A DNA stretch of 64,000 nucleotides, from the NCBI GenBank assembly GCA_934047225.1, contig OW203989.1:7601977-7665976 (forward strand), given 5' to 3'. This DNA comes from Ypsolopha sequella (lineage: Eukaryota > Arthropoda > Insecta > Lepidoptera > Ypsolophidae). Both the position numbers and the translations under genes were made by a program. The notes beneath the pieces were generated by a model. The model saw only the letters and a list, made by a program, of their open reading frames with translations. It searched no databases and was not told the DNA's origin. Numbering within the stretch: position 1 is the stretch's first letter; every line of letters begins with the position of its first letter. Positions 44,101-55,900 of this stretch are shown here, piece by piece.

Positions 44101-45132
44101 ATAAAATTAAATGAAAAGCTAAAATTGTCAAATATAAATATTTATTTTTCAATGCAAGTGCTCGTAAAGGCCCACTTTTTATGCATCAAAACCGAACAGA
44201 AAGTCGATTATTTTGCCCTAGGGCTTTATTATTATTATTTTTTTAATTTATTTACAATGGTTGGCTAAATGTTATACTTTTTTTTTCCACTGTTTAACGG
44301 CTCTGGATACAGTCCTTTTGAGCCAATCATAATTTAAAGTTCACAAGATTATATTTGTTTTATTTCCTCACACTATAGGCATTGAAAAACGTAGTATGAT
44401 ACACGGGCATAAGAGCAATACATGACTCGGTTTACATATATGAATCGTCCTCGTAATTTATTCCTTTTCGCCCTTGTTGCATAAACTACTATTATATTTA
44501 AATATGTATTAGAGACAGTATGTAGTATATTATTTTTAATAAGATTTTAAATAAGCTTGTGAACATACATATTTATGCACTCCTTCATATTTACGCTCCC
44601 CAGGTTTGCCCTACTTTCTGTCTCTTTTCGTATTTTGTAAATATCTTGTTTTTTTATGCAATAAACTGTTATTCATCCATTCACTCCAATTTATCGATTT
44701 GTTACGTTTTGGATATCAAAAATTGGTCGTGGGCTGGCCTCTCATACTATGGTATTGTATGGAGTGATTAATTTGACTTTATGTTGTCTATTGTAGATTT
44801 TAGCAACCACCGCACTGATAATTATCCCAACTTTTATGCCAAAACCAAACGGACACATGTACTGTATAGCTGCAAGCCCGGTATTTGTGATATCATTGAT
44901 TTTTGTAATACTTTATATAAAAAGGAAAGTCCCAACTTTTTTGGAGAAAATGTATCTATTTATTCAAATCTTATTTTGTTTTGGGGCCTTTGTTCAATGT
45001 TTTCTTTTAAACATGAATAGAATCCACGTCTGGTTTGCTTATGCTCTTGTGTATGGTGGTATGATGTCGATACTTGTTCTAGATTTGTTTTTCATCGCCA
45101 ATGAGAGGGGATGTACTTTCAGTTGCGCTTAA
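41081..45132 (+). CDS. Gene B: small four-helix membrane protein (3 exons)
   Basis: Exons 41081-41105, 41274-41347 and 44797-45132 join to 144 residues: MVDEKKMDD, then KVPFEKKFGELIKYKIFLLK, then helices 1-4. Helix 2 is SPVFVISLIFVILYI with the family proline; helix 4 ends LDLFFIANERG. B has IKRKVPTFLEKMY where A, C and D have a DQ-containing loop. The region upstream of the start resembles that of gene C ('gtacagaaataaatcaaaac' against 'gcacagaaaagaaataaaat'). The poly(A) signal AATAAA is at 45860-45865, and a hAT-type element lies in the 3' UTR. The large intron 2 contains the single-helix exon at 42805-42883. Function is not recognised; topology is MARVEL-like. Confidence 0.8.
41274..41347 (+). 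CDS. Gene B exon 2
   Basis: 74 nt, acceptor ATGTTACAG, donor GTAAGT. It encodes KVPFEKKFGELIKYKIFLLK and LVEF; gene C differs at only a few residues. Confidence 0.85.
41471..41760. mobile_element. hAT-type MITE (CAAAGATTTCAAAAGT), copy in gene B intron 2
   Basis: 290 bp, same ends as 34911-35205. The target duplication cataattg is perfect at 41463-41470 and 41761-41768. The different duplications show two independent insertions. Confidence 0.92.
42137..43148. mobile_element. TTAA-flanked element, 1012 bp (piggyBac-like ends)
   Basis: Ends CACGTTGATGGACAGTA and (reverse) CACGTTGTGGGACAGTA, bordered by TTAA at 42133-42136 and 43149-43152. Inside is a second set of arms ('gggttattcccagagctcca' near 42423 and its mirror near 43075). 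The exon-like segment 42805-42883 lies in the centre. A similar end (TTAA CACGTTGAAGGACAG) occurs at about 15097. Confidence 0.75.
42805..42883 (+). CDS. Candidate single-helix exon in gene B intron 2
   Basis: Acceptor 'atattttaag', possible donor GTAGTG; entry phase 1 fits gene B exon 1, exit phase 2 fits the tail exon at 43204. It encodes (D)GAS, then VYYVVIGGLIAFFLIKYKK and RNAS. That is a clear membrane helix with basic residues on one side. Codon third positions are GC-richer than the surroundings. Without splicing it stops at TAG 42885-42887. It lies inside the TTAA-flanked element, which argues for caution: it may be host exon, captured sequence or chance. Confidence 0.4.
43204..43264 (+). 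pseudogene. C-terminal tail exon copy in gene B, acceptor lost
   Basis: The frame reads YSTSEVVMRTDKNGGIVIL then stop. It aligns with 56386-56443 in the same frame with one whole-codon gap. The base pair before the exon is AA (ttaccaa) where the other copy has AG (ttaccag), so this copy looks unspliceable by the usual rule. Confidence 0.4.
43310..43640 (+). mobile_element. LINE ORF2 C-terminal remnant
   Basis: At about 43476-43603 the frame reads LRFWNELPQTLRNSPSVFCF and NNLKNYYLSFLENTD then stop, a Jockey/CR1-type ORF2 end. Confidence 0.6.
43653..43931. mobile_element. Palindromic MITE (ACAATGTGTAACAGAAAG), copy 3
   Basis: 'acaacgtgtaacagaaaggt' to 'cttttctgttatacattgta'. Its centre is in the opposite orientation to 36399-36667. 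Confidence 0.75.
43931..44102. repeat. Near-perfect palindrome, about 170 bp
   Basis: 'actcataaacacgaggaaaa' mirrors 'ttttccttgtgtttatgagt', and the centre is 'cagccggaattcgaattcga'. It directly follows the MITE. Confidence 0.85.
44140..44493 (+). mobile_element. Repeat family 'caatgcaagtgctcgtaaag', copy 2
   Basis: Runs from 'tttttcaatgcaagtgctcg' to 'cgcccttgttgcataaacta'; collinear with 33322-33866 but without the GC-rich insert. It lies in gene B intron 2, about 300 bp before exon 3. Confidence 0.75.
44797..45132 (+). CDS. Gene B exon 3
   Basis: 111 codons and TAA; acceptor TGTCTATTGTAG. It encodes ILATTALIIIPTFMPKPNG, three more hydrophobic segments, and LDLFFIANERGCTFSCA at the end, with no long tail. 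Confidence 0.85.
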   Translation: MLATTALIIIPTFMPKPNGHMYCIAASPVFVISLIFVILYIKRKVPTFLEKMYLFIQILFCFGAFVQCFLLNMNRIHVWFAYALVYGGMMSILVLDLFFIANERGCTFSCA

Positions 45133-45220
45133 TTGTTTTAATGTTAAAATTTAAACCAAAACCTGCTCCCTCATTTTCTAACTTCAACATCTATCGCTTT
45201 CAAATGTATCTTGATTGGCT

Positions 45221-45743
45221 CAGTGGCGTAGCTAGGTAGGCAAAGGCCCCGGTGCATAGAGAAAAAATCGGGCCCCCACCCCCTCTTTCACGGTAGCTTC
45301 AACTTATATTGGCCTTCAAAATTATAGATAGGAATAAGAATAGGATACAGGATACAGTGAGTTGAACTTATCATTAGTAGGCTTAATCCATACGTCATCT
45401 CTATGAGGGGTAAAATCTCTGTGTTTATATAAAAGAAAATAGGAATAAATAAGCAACGACGCTTTATAAAATCTTTATTATACAGATGAGATCAATAGAT
45501 GACAAAGAAAAACGATTTTTAACAGAGTTCCCTGTCCAATTCACAACCTCTTGCGCGCTTTAATTTTTGCGAATTCGTCTATAACTTCACTTGAAAATTC
45601 TTGTGAGCAGGGTCGAGGTTTTCTAGCTTCAGGAGCTGGCGAATTGGCTGACCCGCTCTTTTCAAAGCTTAGGTTGGAGGGCCCCCTGAGCTCCGGGGCC
45701 CTAGTGCACTGCACCAGCTGGCCCTATGATAGCTACGCCACTG
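45221..45743. mobile_element. hAT-type element in the gene B 3' UTR, 523 bp
   Basis: Ends CAGTGGCGTAGCTA / TAGCTACGCCACTG; perfect 8-bp duplication gattggct at 45213-45220 and 45744-45751. It lies between the gene B stop (45132) and its poly(A) signal (45860), lengthening the 3' UTR by half a kilobase. The open frame inside (45551-45796) has no recognised product. Confidence 0.93.
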
Positions 45744-45866
45744 GATTGGCTAGAAATGACATGATACTTTTTCAGCTTATCACGATAAATGTCTAAGTTA
45801 GACAGTAAGGCCTGGCATGGGTTCCAATTTACTATTGTATGTTATATCAATTTTATTGAAATAAAG

Positions 45867-48282
45867 TGCTTATTATGAAATACACAAATTTTGTTTCTCT
45901 CATTTTCAAACTGATCGCTGATAAGCGACGTAAAGATGAAGTAGTAAAAGCGTAGCCGAATAAAAAAATTCGAAAACTTATGATTTCATCAATTTGAACA
46001 TTAACAACAGGATAGATACCATAGGGCCCTTATTAGGAAATAAACTTATGCAGAAAGTCACTAATTTGTGTATGCAAGGTACATCTTTCATACAAATTGT
46101 AGAACGTTTGCTCAAAATGAAATATAAGTTTAATACTACAACTGTCCTGTTGATAGGAAATAGTACAGGTATCACACAAAGTGACCTTATATATGTTACC
46201 CGTGGTCCCTGCTAGAAATACAATGCTAACGAATTAAAATAGCACCCAAGTCAAGTCAAACTCAAGTCAAGTCAAATCGACAAAAAAAAGATGCATTATA
46301 TTTCGTGTTACAGCTTAGTGTTAGAAAAATCATAATTGACTTACAGGTCACAAAAAATATTTATATCGTTTGAATATGTGGTCACAGTGACAAAGTAAAA
46401 TACTTTGATACGAATGTCTACATTCGTGATTTTGTTTTGACAGATGGTAGTTTGTACCTCGCAAATTATTATAAAAACAATTAGCTACTAAGTTAGCATG
46501 CACTTAAGCCTGAAGTGAATCTGTTCCAATGTGTGTAATAGGAAACTTTCCAATACCAGTTCATAATTTTCATAATTTTGTCCCTATTTACACGGTTAAA
46601 TTGTAAAAAAATATTTTTAGGATTATAGACGACGAAAGAGCCGCCTGTATTAAAGCTGGTACATCCAAACATACAAGGCGGCTTTCTCGGAAAAATACTT
46701 TCAATTGAGTTGTTCTTAGAGGAATCAAAAACAGATATTTTTTGTACAACTTTGTATAACTCATTTACAAGAACATAATATGCAGTTTAATATTAATAAT
46801 TTTGGTGTTCTTAGCCGTAATTCGCAGATTTTCGCGCGATGCTTCATTTTTATTAGACAAATCATTATGTAAATACGAAATATCGGATAATAGAATAAGG
46901 TGTGTGTGGTGTAAAGTATAATATTGTGGCTGTTTAGGGTTGTTAAAAGAGAAGGGAAAATCGTAGACACTCGAGGCACGGTGGCTGCACGCTGTACGGT
47001 GATTTAGCTAGACTTTTGGTATTCAAGTTGATTCCAGATCCAGGTGGATCTAGAACAAAGTGGGGGCCTACAGATTTAGAAGACGCCCTCCCTGCACACC
47101 TTTAATAGACGTCTCGCTATTAAACAGAATAATAATGCTTCCAGCAAAATCCTTCGAGCAAGCTAGCTAGTACCTATATGCCTCTAGAATTTACTCAATC
47201 ATACAAAACTCTCACCCAACATCACTTAAGCATTCATGTTTCCTACGACAAGATATCCAGTCGTTCGGTACAAATATCAATTCATTTCAGCGTGCCTTGA
47301 AAAGTGGCTGTTACGACAACCACTGCGTCTCCGGCTAGCGCAAAATAGGAGAAAATAATACTTTTCACATGGACGCCATGAACGGAAAAAAAATAGAACT
47401 TAAATTTTTTTGATCTAAAAATTTACTATAATTTGGTGAAATAATAAATAAAATCGCTTTAGGCGTTTGGAAGGAGTAAGAGAAATCTTGTGTTAATCAT
47501 GTGAAACTTTCGATGACTTTCGATTTTTTTTGTCAAAACTTAGAATAGAAAAACAGTTTATGAAACTTAAAATTTATTTTTGACTCTATAATGCCTATCA
47601 TATATTTTTATGAAAGTTTTTGAACCACCCGTGTGGGAGGAGTAGGCCTTCAAAGACAGGTCCAAATTGCAGTTTTCGTATCCATTCACCTTAAGTTGAC
47701 CAAAACGTCGAGATTTTCTCGCATAAATCATAGTGAGTCTTAGCTGTGTTATCTATTTTGTTATGATGGACAGTCACTCTAATTTTAGTGATATAAGTTC
47801 TACGATTTTCTACACTCGGCGTTTTGGATAGGTTTTCGAAGGTGCTTCCTCCAGCTCACAGCCGTTAAACCCCAAACGGTTCAGGGTTACACACGGGCGT
47901 TTAGCGATGGATCATTCTGAACTATCTGGCTTCGGGGACCAGAAATCTGGCAAGACACAAAAACCAACCCTTAAACCTCTGTGGTTCCTACGATAAAGAC
48001 AGCATTTCATACTACTACCTCACAACAAAAGCTAAAACATGAACCCTGACGTCGGAGAAATGTTTTCGGGGAGTCCTTCGTTACTCAGCTCTGATACGTA
48101 GAAATCTGTTTAAGGAAAATTAGCTATATTGGAAATAGAAATATAATGAAAGTCGATTGTAGCACTCTCCCGCTGTGTCAGCACCTAAAACTTATTGGAT
48201 TCCCGGAGAAAACGTAGACGATTCTAAGGATAAAATGAGGAAGTAAATAGATAAAACAATATATACATATAATGTTCGCAGA
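45867..48282. other. Intergenic, nothing recognised
   Basis: No exon, RNA gene or clear element was found, apart from a short inverted repeat (gagccgcctgtatt / acaaggcggctttc, 46638-46690). A stretch at 47268-47390 resembles 37050-37200 ('gtggctgttacgac', 'ataggagaaaat.atacttttcac'). Confidence 0.5.
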
Positions 48283-48880
48283 ACGCGGCTATGAAGTCAA
48301 TCCTGAGACATGCCTCTAGGGTTGTTACACGTTCGATCATTGTATCGATAAAATTCGTCAAGTGTGACCTAAGTCGAATGCAGTTATCAGATGTATATGA
48401 AGGAAAGTGAAAAAAAAAACATCTAGGTAGAGATAATATTTATATTCTTTACTTTATTATGTATCATATTGACAGGAAATATGGTAAATAAAAAATTACT
48501 TTGCATTCAAATTCAAAAAGTTTTCTCTAGGTAAAAAGAGTTCCATTCCCAGAGGTTAATAATAAAGAAACAAACTCATTTATTTATTAATATTTATAAT
48601 TAACTGAAGGAGAATATTACTAATATAACTAATTTTACAATTAAGTAATACGTTTTATTTACATTAATGCACATCATCATAAAACATAAACAATATTTTT
48701 GGCTATACGAACTTCTTAACGTGTATCGATATATTGTCTGTGATATTATTGCCACTCACTATTCTGTCACACGCAATAAGTAAATATGTAATTTTTTCCT
48801 ATGGTTGTCATTGTCATTATTCAGAAACTTCATAGTTGCGCAATGTGTCAGGATTGACTTCATAGCCGCGTAATACATAA
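48283..48880. mobile_element. TIR element, about 600 bp
   Basis: 'acgcggctatgaagtcaatc' (48290) is mirrored at 48843-48872. Arms are about 27 bp with one mismatch. The AT-rich core has no coding capacity. Confidence 0.7.
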
Positions 48881-49213
48881 GTCTAGTGGACGTTTGTGTG
48901 TGTATTAGAGAGTGAAATTATAGACACAAATATATTTGGCACGAGCCAAGAGCACTAGCGCACTATTAAACCCGTGGTGTCAATACTCTGAAAAGATATT
49001 ATTTATTTCAATCACGAGCGAGATTCAATTTCAGAGCTCCGAATGACAACCTTACACGTCACTAAAATAAACCATTTCGGGAGCGACGCAAAACGTTACG
49101 TAAAACATAACACATCGACACGTTTTTAGAAGGTCGACTACCCGCGCGTACACCCCTAACTATAACGAGGTTTTTCACGCACTCTTTTGTATGCCGTTTC
49201 CATATACAGTGGG

Positions 49214-49470
49214 TCTACCGCGTAATTCTCATTTTCATCAACATCAACTTGGGATTGAAATTAGACGTGCGTTCACACTCGGAATACCTCTAACACCCCT
49301 TCCGGGATTCCTGGGGCTCTACCGCGTAATTCTCATTTGTATCAACTTCAAGCAAATGCATGCGAAATTCAACGCGTGCAAAAGAGATGGCATGTTAGGC
49401 GGGCGTCCTCGCACGCACGTCTAATTTCAATCCCAAGTTGATGTTGATGAAAATGAGAATTACGCGGTAG
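49214..49470. mobile_element. Foldback element with 57-bp arms
   Basis: 'ctaccgcgtaattctcattt' and 'tcaacatcaacttgggattg' on the left are mirrored exactly at 49414-49470. The motif 'ggctctaccgcgtaattctc' also recurs in the loop (about 49314). Confidence 0.8.
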
Positions 49471-49890
49471 AGCCCCAGGTCGATCGCGGTTATTTACAAC
49501 TTCCGACCAACAACGATTCCTTCGGGATTCCTTGGACTGCTCGCTCCGCGGTTAGCGTAACAACGCCGGTGGTCGAACTCCAGCAATAATCTATGCGTAA
49601 GACTTACTGTCCCGCACTCCCACGACGGTTGGTAGAACTCCCAGATCAAACGTCAGCTCCCCTATATATGAAACCTTGCATGACGCTTTCCCTCTCCCTA
49701 GTAAAACCATAAAATTTCAGGGTTTATGATCCTGTCAAAAGGCCCTCGAAACCTAGTTTTGTCAAACTTGAATAAAACTTAAATTAAAGTGCAAGGCACT
49801 TTAGGTAACCTAAAGTGAAATACAGAATACTGAAACAATATAGTAACTCTTCTTAAAGCTAATTTCGAAGAAAACTAAACGGACAGACAT

Positions 49891-50986
49891 CGTAGCACTT
49901 TGTAAGTTTAATAGCACCTACGTCTTAATCGAAGCACTTTGTAAATTGTATAGCAGCTACGTCTTAAACTCGTAGCACTTAGTAAGTTTAATAGCACCTA
50001 CGTTTTAATGGAAGCACTTTGTAAGTTTAATAGCATCTACGTTTTAATCGAAGCACTTTGAAAGTTAAATAGCACTTGCGTCTTAATCGAAGCGCTTTTT
50101 AAGTTTAATAAACCCTACGTCTTAATCATGGCACTGTGTAAATTGTATAGCAGCTACGTCTTAAACTCGTAGCACTTTGCAAGTTTAATGGCACCTACGT
50201 CTGACTCGTAGCATTTTGTAAATTGTATAGTAGCTACGTCTTAAATTCGTAGCACTTTGCAAGTTTAATAGCACCTACGTCTTAATAGTAGCACTTTGTA
50301 AATTGTATAGCAGCTACGTCTTAAACACGTAGCACTTTACAAGTTTAATAACACCTACGTCTTAATCGAAGCACTTTTTAAGTTTAATAAACCCTACGTC
50401 TTAATCGTGGCACTGTGTAAATTGTATAGCAGCTACGTCTTAAACTCGTAGCACTTTGCAAGTTTAATGGCACCTACGTCTGACTCGTAGCATTTTGTAA
50501 ATTGTATAGCAGCTACGTCTTAAACTCGTAGCACTTTGTAAGTTGATTAGCACCTAAGTCTTAATCGAAGCACTTTGTATGTTTAATAGCACCTACGTCT
50601 TAATTGTAGCACTTTGTATGTTTAATAGCACCTACGTCTTAATCGAAGCAGTTTGTAAGTTTAATAGCACTTACGTCTTAATAAAAGCACTTTGTAAGTT
50701 TTATAGCACCTAACATTTTAATCGTAGCACTTTGTAGGTTTTATAGCACCTACGTCTTAAACTCGTAGCACTCTGTAAGTTTAATAATACCTACGTTATA
50801 AACTCGTAGCACTTTGTAAGTTTATAGCACCTACGTCTTAATGGAAGCACTTTGTAAGTTTAATAGCACCTACGTCTTAATCGAAGCACTTTTTAAGTTT
50901 AATCGCACCTACGTCTTAATCGAAGCACTTTGTAAGTTAAATGGCACCTACAACTTAATTGAAGCTCTTTAGTTTAATAGCACCTC
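49891..50986 (+). repeat. Diverged 39-bp satellite, about 28 units
   Basis: The unit is about CGTAGCACTTTGTAAGTTTA followed by ATAGCACCTACGTCTTAAT. Two flavours alternate (gtaagtttaatagcacc and gtaaattgtatagcagc). A block of about seven units starting at 50101 recurs at 50380, giving a 279-bp higher-order repeat. Confidence 0.92.
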
Positions 50987-51230
50987 CCAATAAACACTAA
51001 ACTTTTGAATAGTAGCTGTATTGCAGTCCACTGAAAAATTAAGCCAGCTTTATGGTTCAGTAAACCGGCTTGTGATAACGCGGACCAAGCCAAGGTTCAC
51101 CGTGCCACGCGCCTATGTAATCGCCCTGGCTCGACACGTCCGTTGTCAGCTTTTTTATACGAATCAAAGGAACGCGGTCCAACCTTTATGATTAGAAAAC
51201 GTGGGCTAACACCGGCCAAGCTAATGCAAC

Positions 51231-52262
51231 GTGTATTTCTTTGATTCGCTGAGCAATGGCTCAACTGTTCCTTGTGAATATATTTACCAAGTCCTTAGAT
51301 ATGTCAGAAAAAATGTTGAGTCTCTCCCAAGGCTTGGTGAGCAACATTGTAAGGAAACCAGAAATAAGTATAAACTGGCTTTTCCAAAAATCAGACTCGC
51401 CAAAGTGAGTACCTCTTTCGTAGGACATGGTATAAGATTTTACAATAAACTTCCAAAGGAGGTCCTTACTTTGTCAGAGAATAAGTTTAAACAGTATATT
51501 AAGCAGGGCCTACTGAAAAAGGCATATTATAAAATAAATGAATATTTGGATGATGGTGAAGCATGGTGTTATAGTGATACTGATTTTAATGAAAGTAGGT
51601 AATAATTTAATTAATTAATATAATTTCCTAACTTTTGATTCCTCTTAAGAGTTAACATTAATTAATTACAGACTGTAAAAGGAAATAGACTATATGAGAC
51701 AGGTAGGCAAAGATATATATGTTTTTCTTTTTTCATTAACCTGAATTCCTGCTGTCTTGTATTTTCTTATCCCTTGGTTAAAGTAGATATAAGTAATTTG
51801 ATGTATAGTATAAGTTTATGTTAAAAAAAAAAGACATGATCTTGCCAAGTTTCTTGCCCGTTCTTCTTAGCAAGACTAATCGAATGGGCGGAGGTAGGCA
51901 TGTATTTATATATGTAACCTATTACTATGTAGTATATAGGATGGGATTTGGTCGGCTGCCTGGATTCGTGCTGGGGGCTCGGTTGGTGATCATTGAACCT
52001 GTTCCTGGTCCCTGGCCGGGTCTCCGGTATGGGTTCGGGCGGTTGATTGGATTTCATCTTGTATAATAATATTTTACCTATAATTTTAATCGTATATATA
52101 TTGCTACATAAATTAAAAAAAACATTTAATCTAAGTAGTTCATGTACATTTATTATTTTATTACATATATTTTTATAAGATTAAAATTTGACTTGTGAAA
52201 CGTGTATTATATATACCTACTTTGCAAAATAAACTTTTTGAATTTTGAATTTTGAATTTTGA
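51231..52262 (+). mobile_element. 5'-truncated LINE (Jockey/CR1-type) with intact 3' end
   Basis: 51231-51602 encodes the C-terminal part of ORF2: TVPCEYIYQVLRYVRKNVES, KLAFPKIRLAKVSTSFVGHG and RFYNKLPKEVLTLSENKFKQ. The 3' UTR (to 52262) ends in a (ttttgaa)n tract. Tails of the same family lie reversed at 36257-37045 and 37357-37945. No reverse transcriptase core is present here. Confidence 0.8.
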
Positions 52263-52899
52263 CCTTCGAAAACTGGCGCAGCATTATGCGTGACCCCCCT
52301 GATCACCGCTTTCTTAGACGAACCACCACCGAAGATGACCACAGAGCCACCCGCACCGCGTGCGTACGTCAAAATCGTTCTGATTATTCAGAAATCCATG
52401 GTTTTTCTCTCAGAATAAGTATTCTGAGGTTTTTCTCATCTTAGCTTATATATATCACATGTTATGTTACAGATCAGAAGAAGCCCAATTAAATGGGCTA
52501 AATACATATATGCTCACAGATACTATTATTATTCTTGTTCTTCTGAATTAAACAAACCAAGACGTTTCTAGCCAGAATAATTATAACCTTACCTTTGACC
52601 TTTATGATCACCATGCTCAGTGTTAATAAAACCTATTTTTTATTCAAAGAGAAACATATTGACACCCAAGTTTTTTTCAGATATTTTTTTTAGGTGACAT
52701 TTCACTTATATTGTATTTCTTGGTTTCGTAGATTGTAAGATACATAGGTATTTTGTACAATATTTTTGGGCCACACCTTAAAAATTACGGTTTTATGACT
52801 AAAAACTGTAAAATTACGGGGTTGCTTTCAACAAGGATCTATTTTCCTATGAAAATTGTTTGAATTAAGCACAGAAAAGAAATAAAATAAACACTCACA

Positions 52900-52921
52900 A
52901 TGTCGGACATGATAATAAACG
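52900..52921 (+). CDS. Gene C exon 1
   Basis: Seven codons plus one base (MSDMIIN), donor GTAAGA. The leader just upstream is similar to that of gene B. Confidence 0.7.
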
Positions 52922-55900
52922 GTAAGAAATTATTGCAGAATACAAATAATATATTTGTGCGTCTGGATTTATTAAATTACCTAGTATATGGGTTGGAATT
53001 ATTTAAGGAATTTGGAATTTGGTAAGTTTGAGGTTTGAAATAGTTAGGGGGTGGTCTCCCTATCCAACCGTACCATCCCCCACCAGGAAACGCATAATTT
53101 TTTTACATAATTTTCATTTTTTTATGGAAGTTCCTCTGGCAGGGCATTTTGAACGGTTCGTACATAGAATCGGAATTAATCCTTCCACCATTTTGTTTGA
53201 TGGCAGAGGAGATTGAGGAGTTCTGGGGTCAGCCGCAGGAATTTTGAGAACCCTTAGGTTCGGCTTAGGGTAGGTTTAAAAACCGACTTCTGTACTGGTA
53301 GGTTAAAACTGTACAAAAACCGACTCAGCACACCCCGACTTGTATAGAGTGGTATATAGAGACTTGTATAGTATATAAAAAGCCGAAGGTGTGGAGGGAG
53401 GGCAGGCCCCACTGCTAAGCGAAGGTGACCAACAAGCCGTAGCTGCGGATCCGAGTATGGGTGCCTGCGCTTTGTTACACAAGGGCGAAGGGCCTGCACT
53501 TCCCGCAGCGCCGTAATTTGTGTTGTAAAAGCTACTTCAGTATTGATAGGTTCAACAGATTCAAAAATTTAGGAACAATAATGATCGTAAGAGATGTGTC
53601 TAATTATGATGGTCCTTAATAATAAAAAAAACTTCTTGTTTCCCGGGGGGGATACCTCCTCCCCCCCCCCAACAACGACTCGAAATTCTAGCGACCAATA
53701 CCTAAGGAAAACCCAATTCCCATAGCTTAATTTTTAAAAGATTTTTTTCAGAGAATATACGCCATTTAAGGACATAGTTTTCATTATTTTGGTATATAAA
53801 TGCATGTCCTCGCATGCTCGTTTTTCGGCCTCGCTAGGTACTCCCGGCTTCCGCGACGCTGCGAAGACCTTTATAAAATAACTAGCGACCCCCCCCCCCG
53901 GCTTTGCACGGGCATGTATTATACATATAAACCTTCCCCTTGAATTAGTTTTAAAGATCTAAGCATAAGACAGACTGCGGGAAGCGACTTTGTTTTATAC
54001 TATGTAGTGATGTAGTGATAGTGATAGTGATGATAGTGATAGTGATGATATATCATCACTATCACTATCAAGTGATAGTGAAGTTACACAATTCCTCACT
54101 GAACCAATAGATTCAGATGTTAGTGTGTAAAGTATTACAGTAGGTAAGTGTCTTACCCGCGACCCAACTCGCGTTTATTCAACTCTGCCCCGTTGTCGGC
54201 TTGGGCATTATTTTAGTTACACCCCTTAAAGCCTATATGTTCAATCATAGTAAAAAAACGCATCCAAATCCGTTCAGTGATTTTGGATATGTGCGTGAAC
54301 AAACAAACAGACAGACAGAAAAGAACTCTAAAATCCGCTGATTCGTGTTCTAAATTACTCTTCTTTAGTCACCCCCTTTCTATTTTTATTACTTTTCTTC
54401 AATGTACAGACAAACCAGGTTCTACTCTTTTATTATATGTATTAATTTGAGGGTTTCAAACTGAAAAGGCGTATCTACAAATTTTCTGAATTCTGATCAA
54501 TACAACTTTATTGGGCGAATCTACATATTTTTTAGCTCTTATGATGTACTGAAAAAGTAATGGTTGCTCCACTGGTTATAGGTACTATTATGCCTAAGTC
54601 TACGACGTGAAAAGGCGTTTTTATAATTAAGAAAAATATTTATTAATAACTAGTCGATACTTTATATTTTTGTAGATACGTCCTTTTAGCTTGAAGCCCT
54701 CGATACTTCACTTACATACATACCTCCCCAAAATGCACTAAAAGTATTTGCCAATTTAATTAGTTGTAAACTTATGTTCCAGATACTGTTCCATTCGAAA
54801 AGAAGTTAAATGAACTACTCAAATACAAAATATTTCTTTTAAAAATAGTTGAATTTGTAAGTATTGTACGAATTGATTACCAAAGAGTGAATTGAAAATG
54901 ATTTTGATTATTTACCCCAACCTTAGAATAATAATGTTTTTACTATCTACTTATACACATTGCAAACTGTAATCAATCGCATAAAGTTGTAACTAGTTTG
55001 TTGGTTATTTTATATAGTAATTAATTATCATTATTTCAATTTTCTCTTTGGTTAAGGTTAAACGTCAGTCGCTTAACGCAAAGTGCATAACTTAACTTTG
55101 TTTTTATTGTTTAGAAATTTAAAATTAAAAAGCATTTTGGTCTGTGACAATTGACGCCAATAGTTCAGTATTAGTGACGTTTATAAAGCAAAAGTTTGAA
55201 ATTGTATAATCAATTAGTCATGATCTTCTCAAAACCAACTTAAAATGCTGTTTTAACATTGTTTGGACAAAATCACGACTATAATTGTGCATTAAATTTC
55301 AAACTCATGCTTTACAAACCAAACTAATACTGAACTATTGGCGTCAATTGCCACATACCAAATAAGTTTTAAATTTTTAACTTTTAAACAAAAAAACAAA
55401 GTTAAGTTATGCGCTTTGCGCTAAGCGACTGACTTTTAACCTTAAGTGAGATATAATGAATATTTAAGCTAAACGCATACTTGTCAGCATCACATCTCAC
55501 AGCGCGATTGTAGTCATAGTACAGACAGTTACAGTGCCGCCATCTTACCTGTTCAGGCACAGAAGGTTTAAGGAAAAAAACGGTCAAGTGCGAGTAGGAC
55601 TCGCTCCCTGGGGGTTCCGTACCATTTAAATAGGTTAATATACTTAAATAATTTAAACAGAAATTACAAATGAAACAAAACAACAAAATTAAGTTGGTAT
55701 TCGGGGACGTAACCTTAAATACATCAATTATTGTTTAAGGCGATATGTTCAAGTTTGGTGTTTCAAAAGTGGCAAAAAGTCGGTTTTTTAATAATATAAA
55801 ATGTACTAAAGTTGCTATCAAAATTTCGTTTAACCAGGTCCTAGATACCGTTAAAACCCATCTAATAAAATATAGTTGCAGTCTATATGTCATTCTAAAT

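Noticed and set aside
49191..49424. 77-codon frame
   Set aside because: It lies across a foldback element with mirrored arms and has no recognised product.
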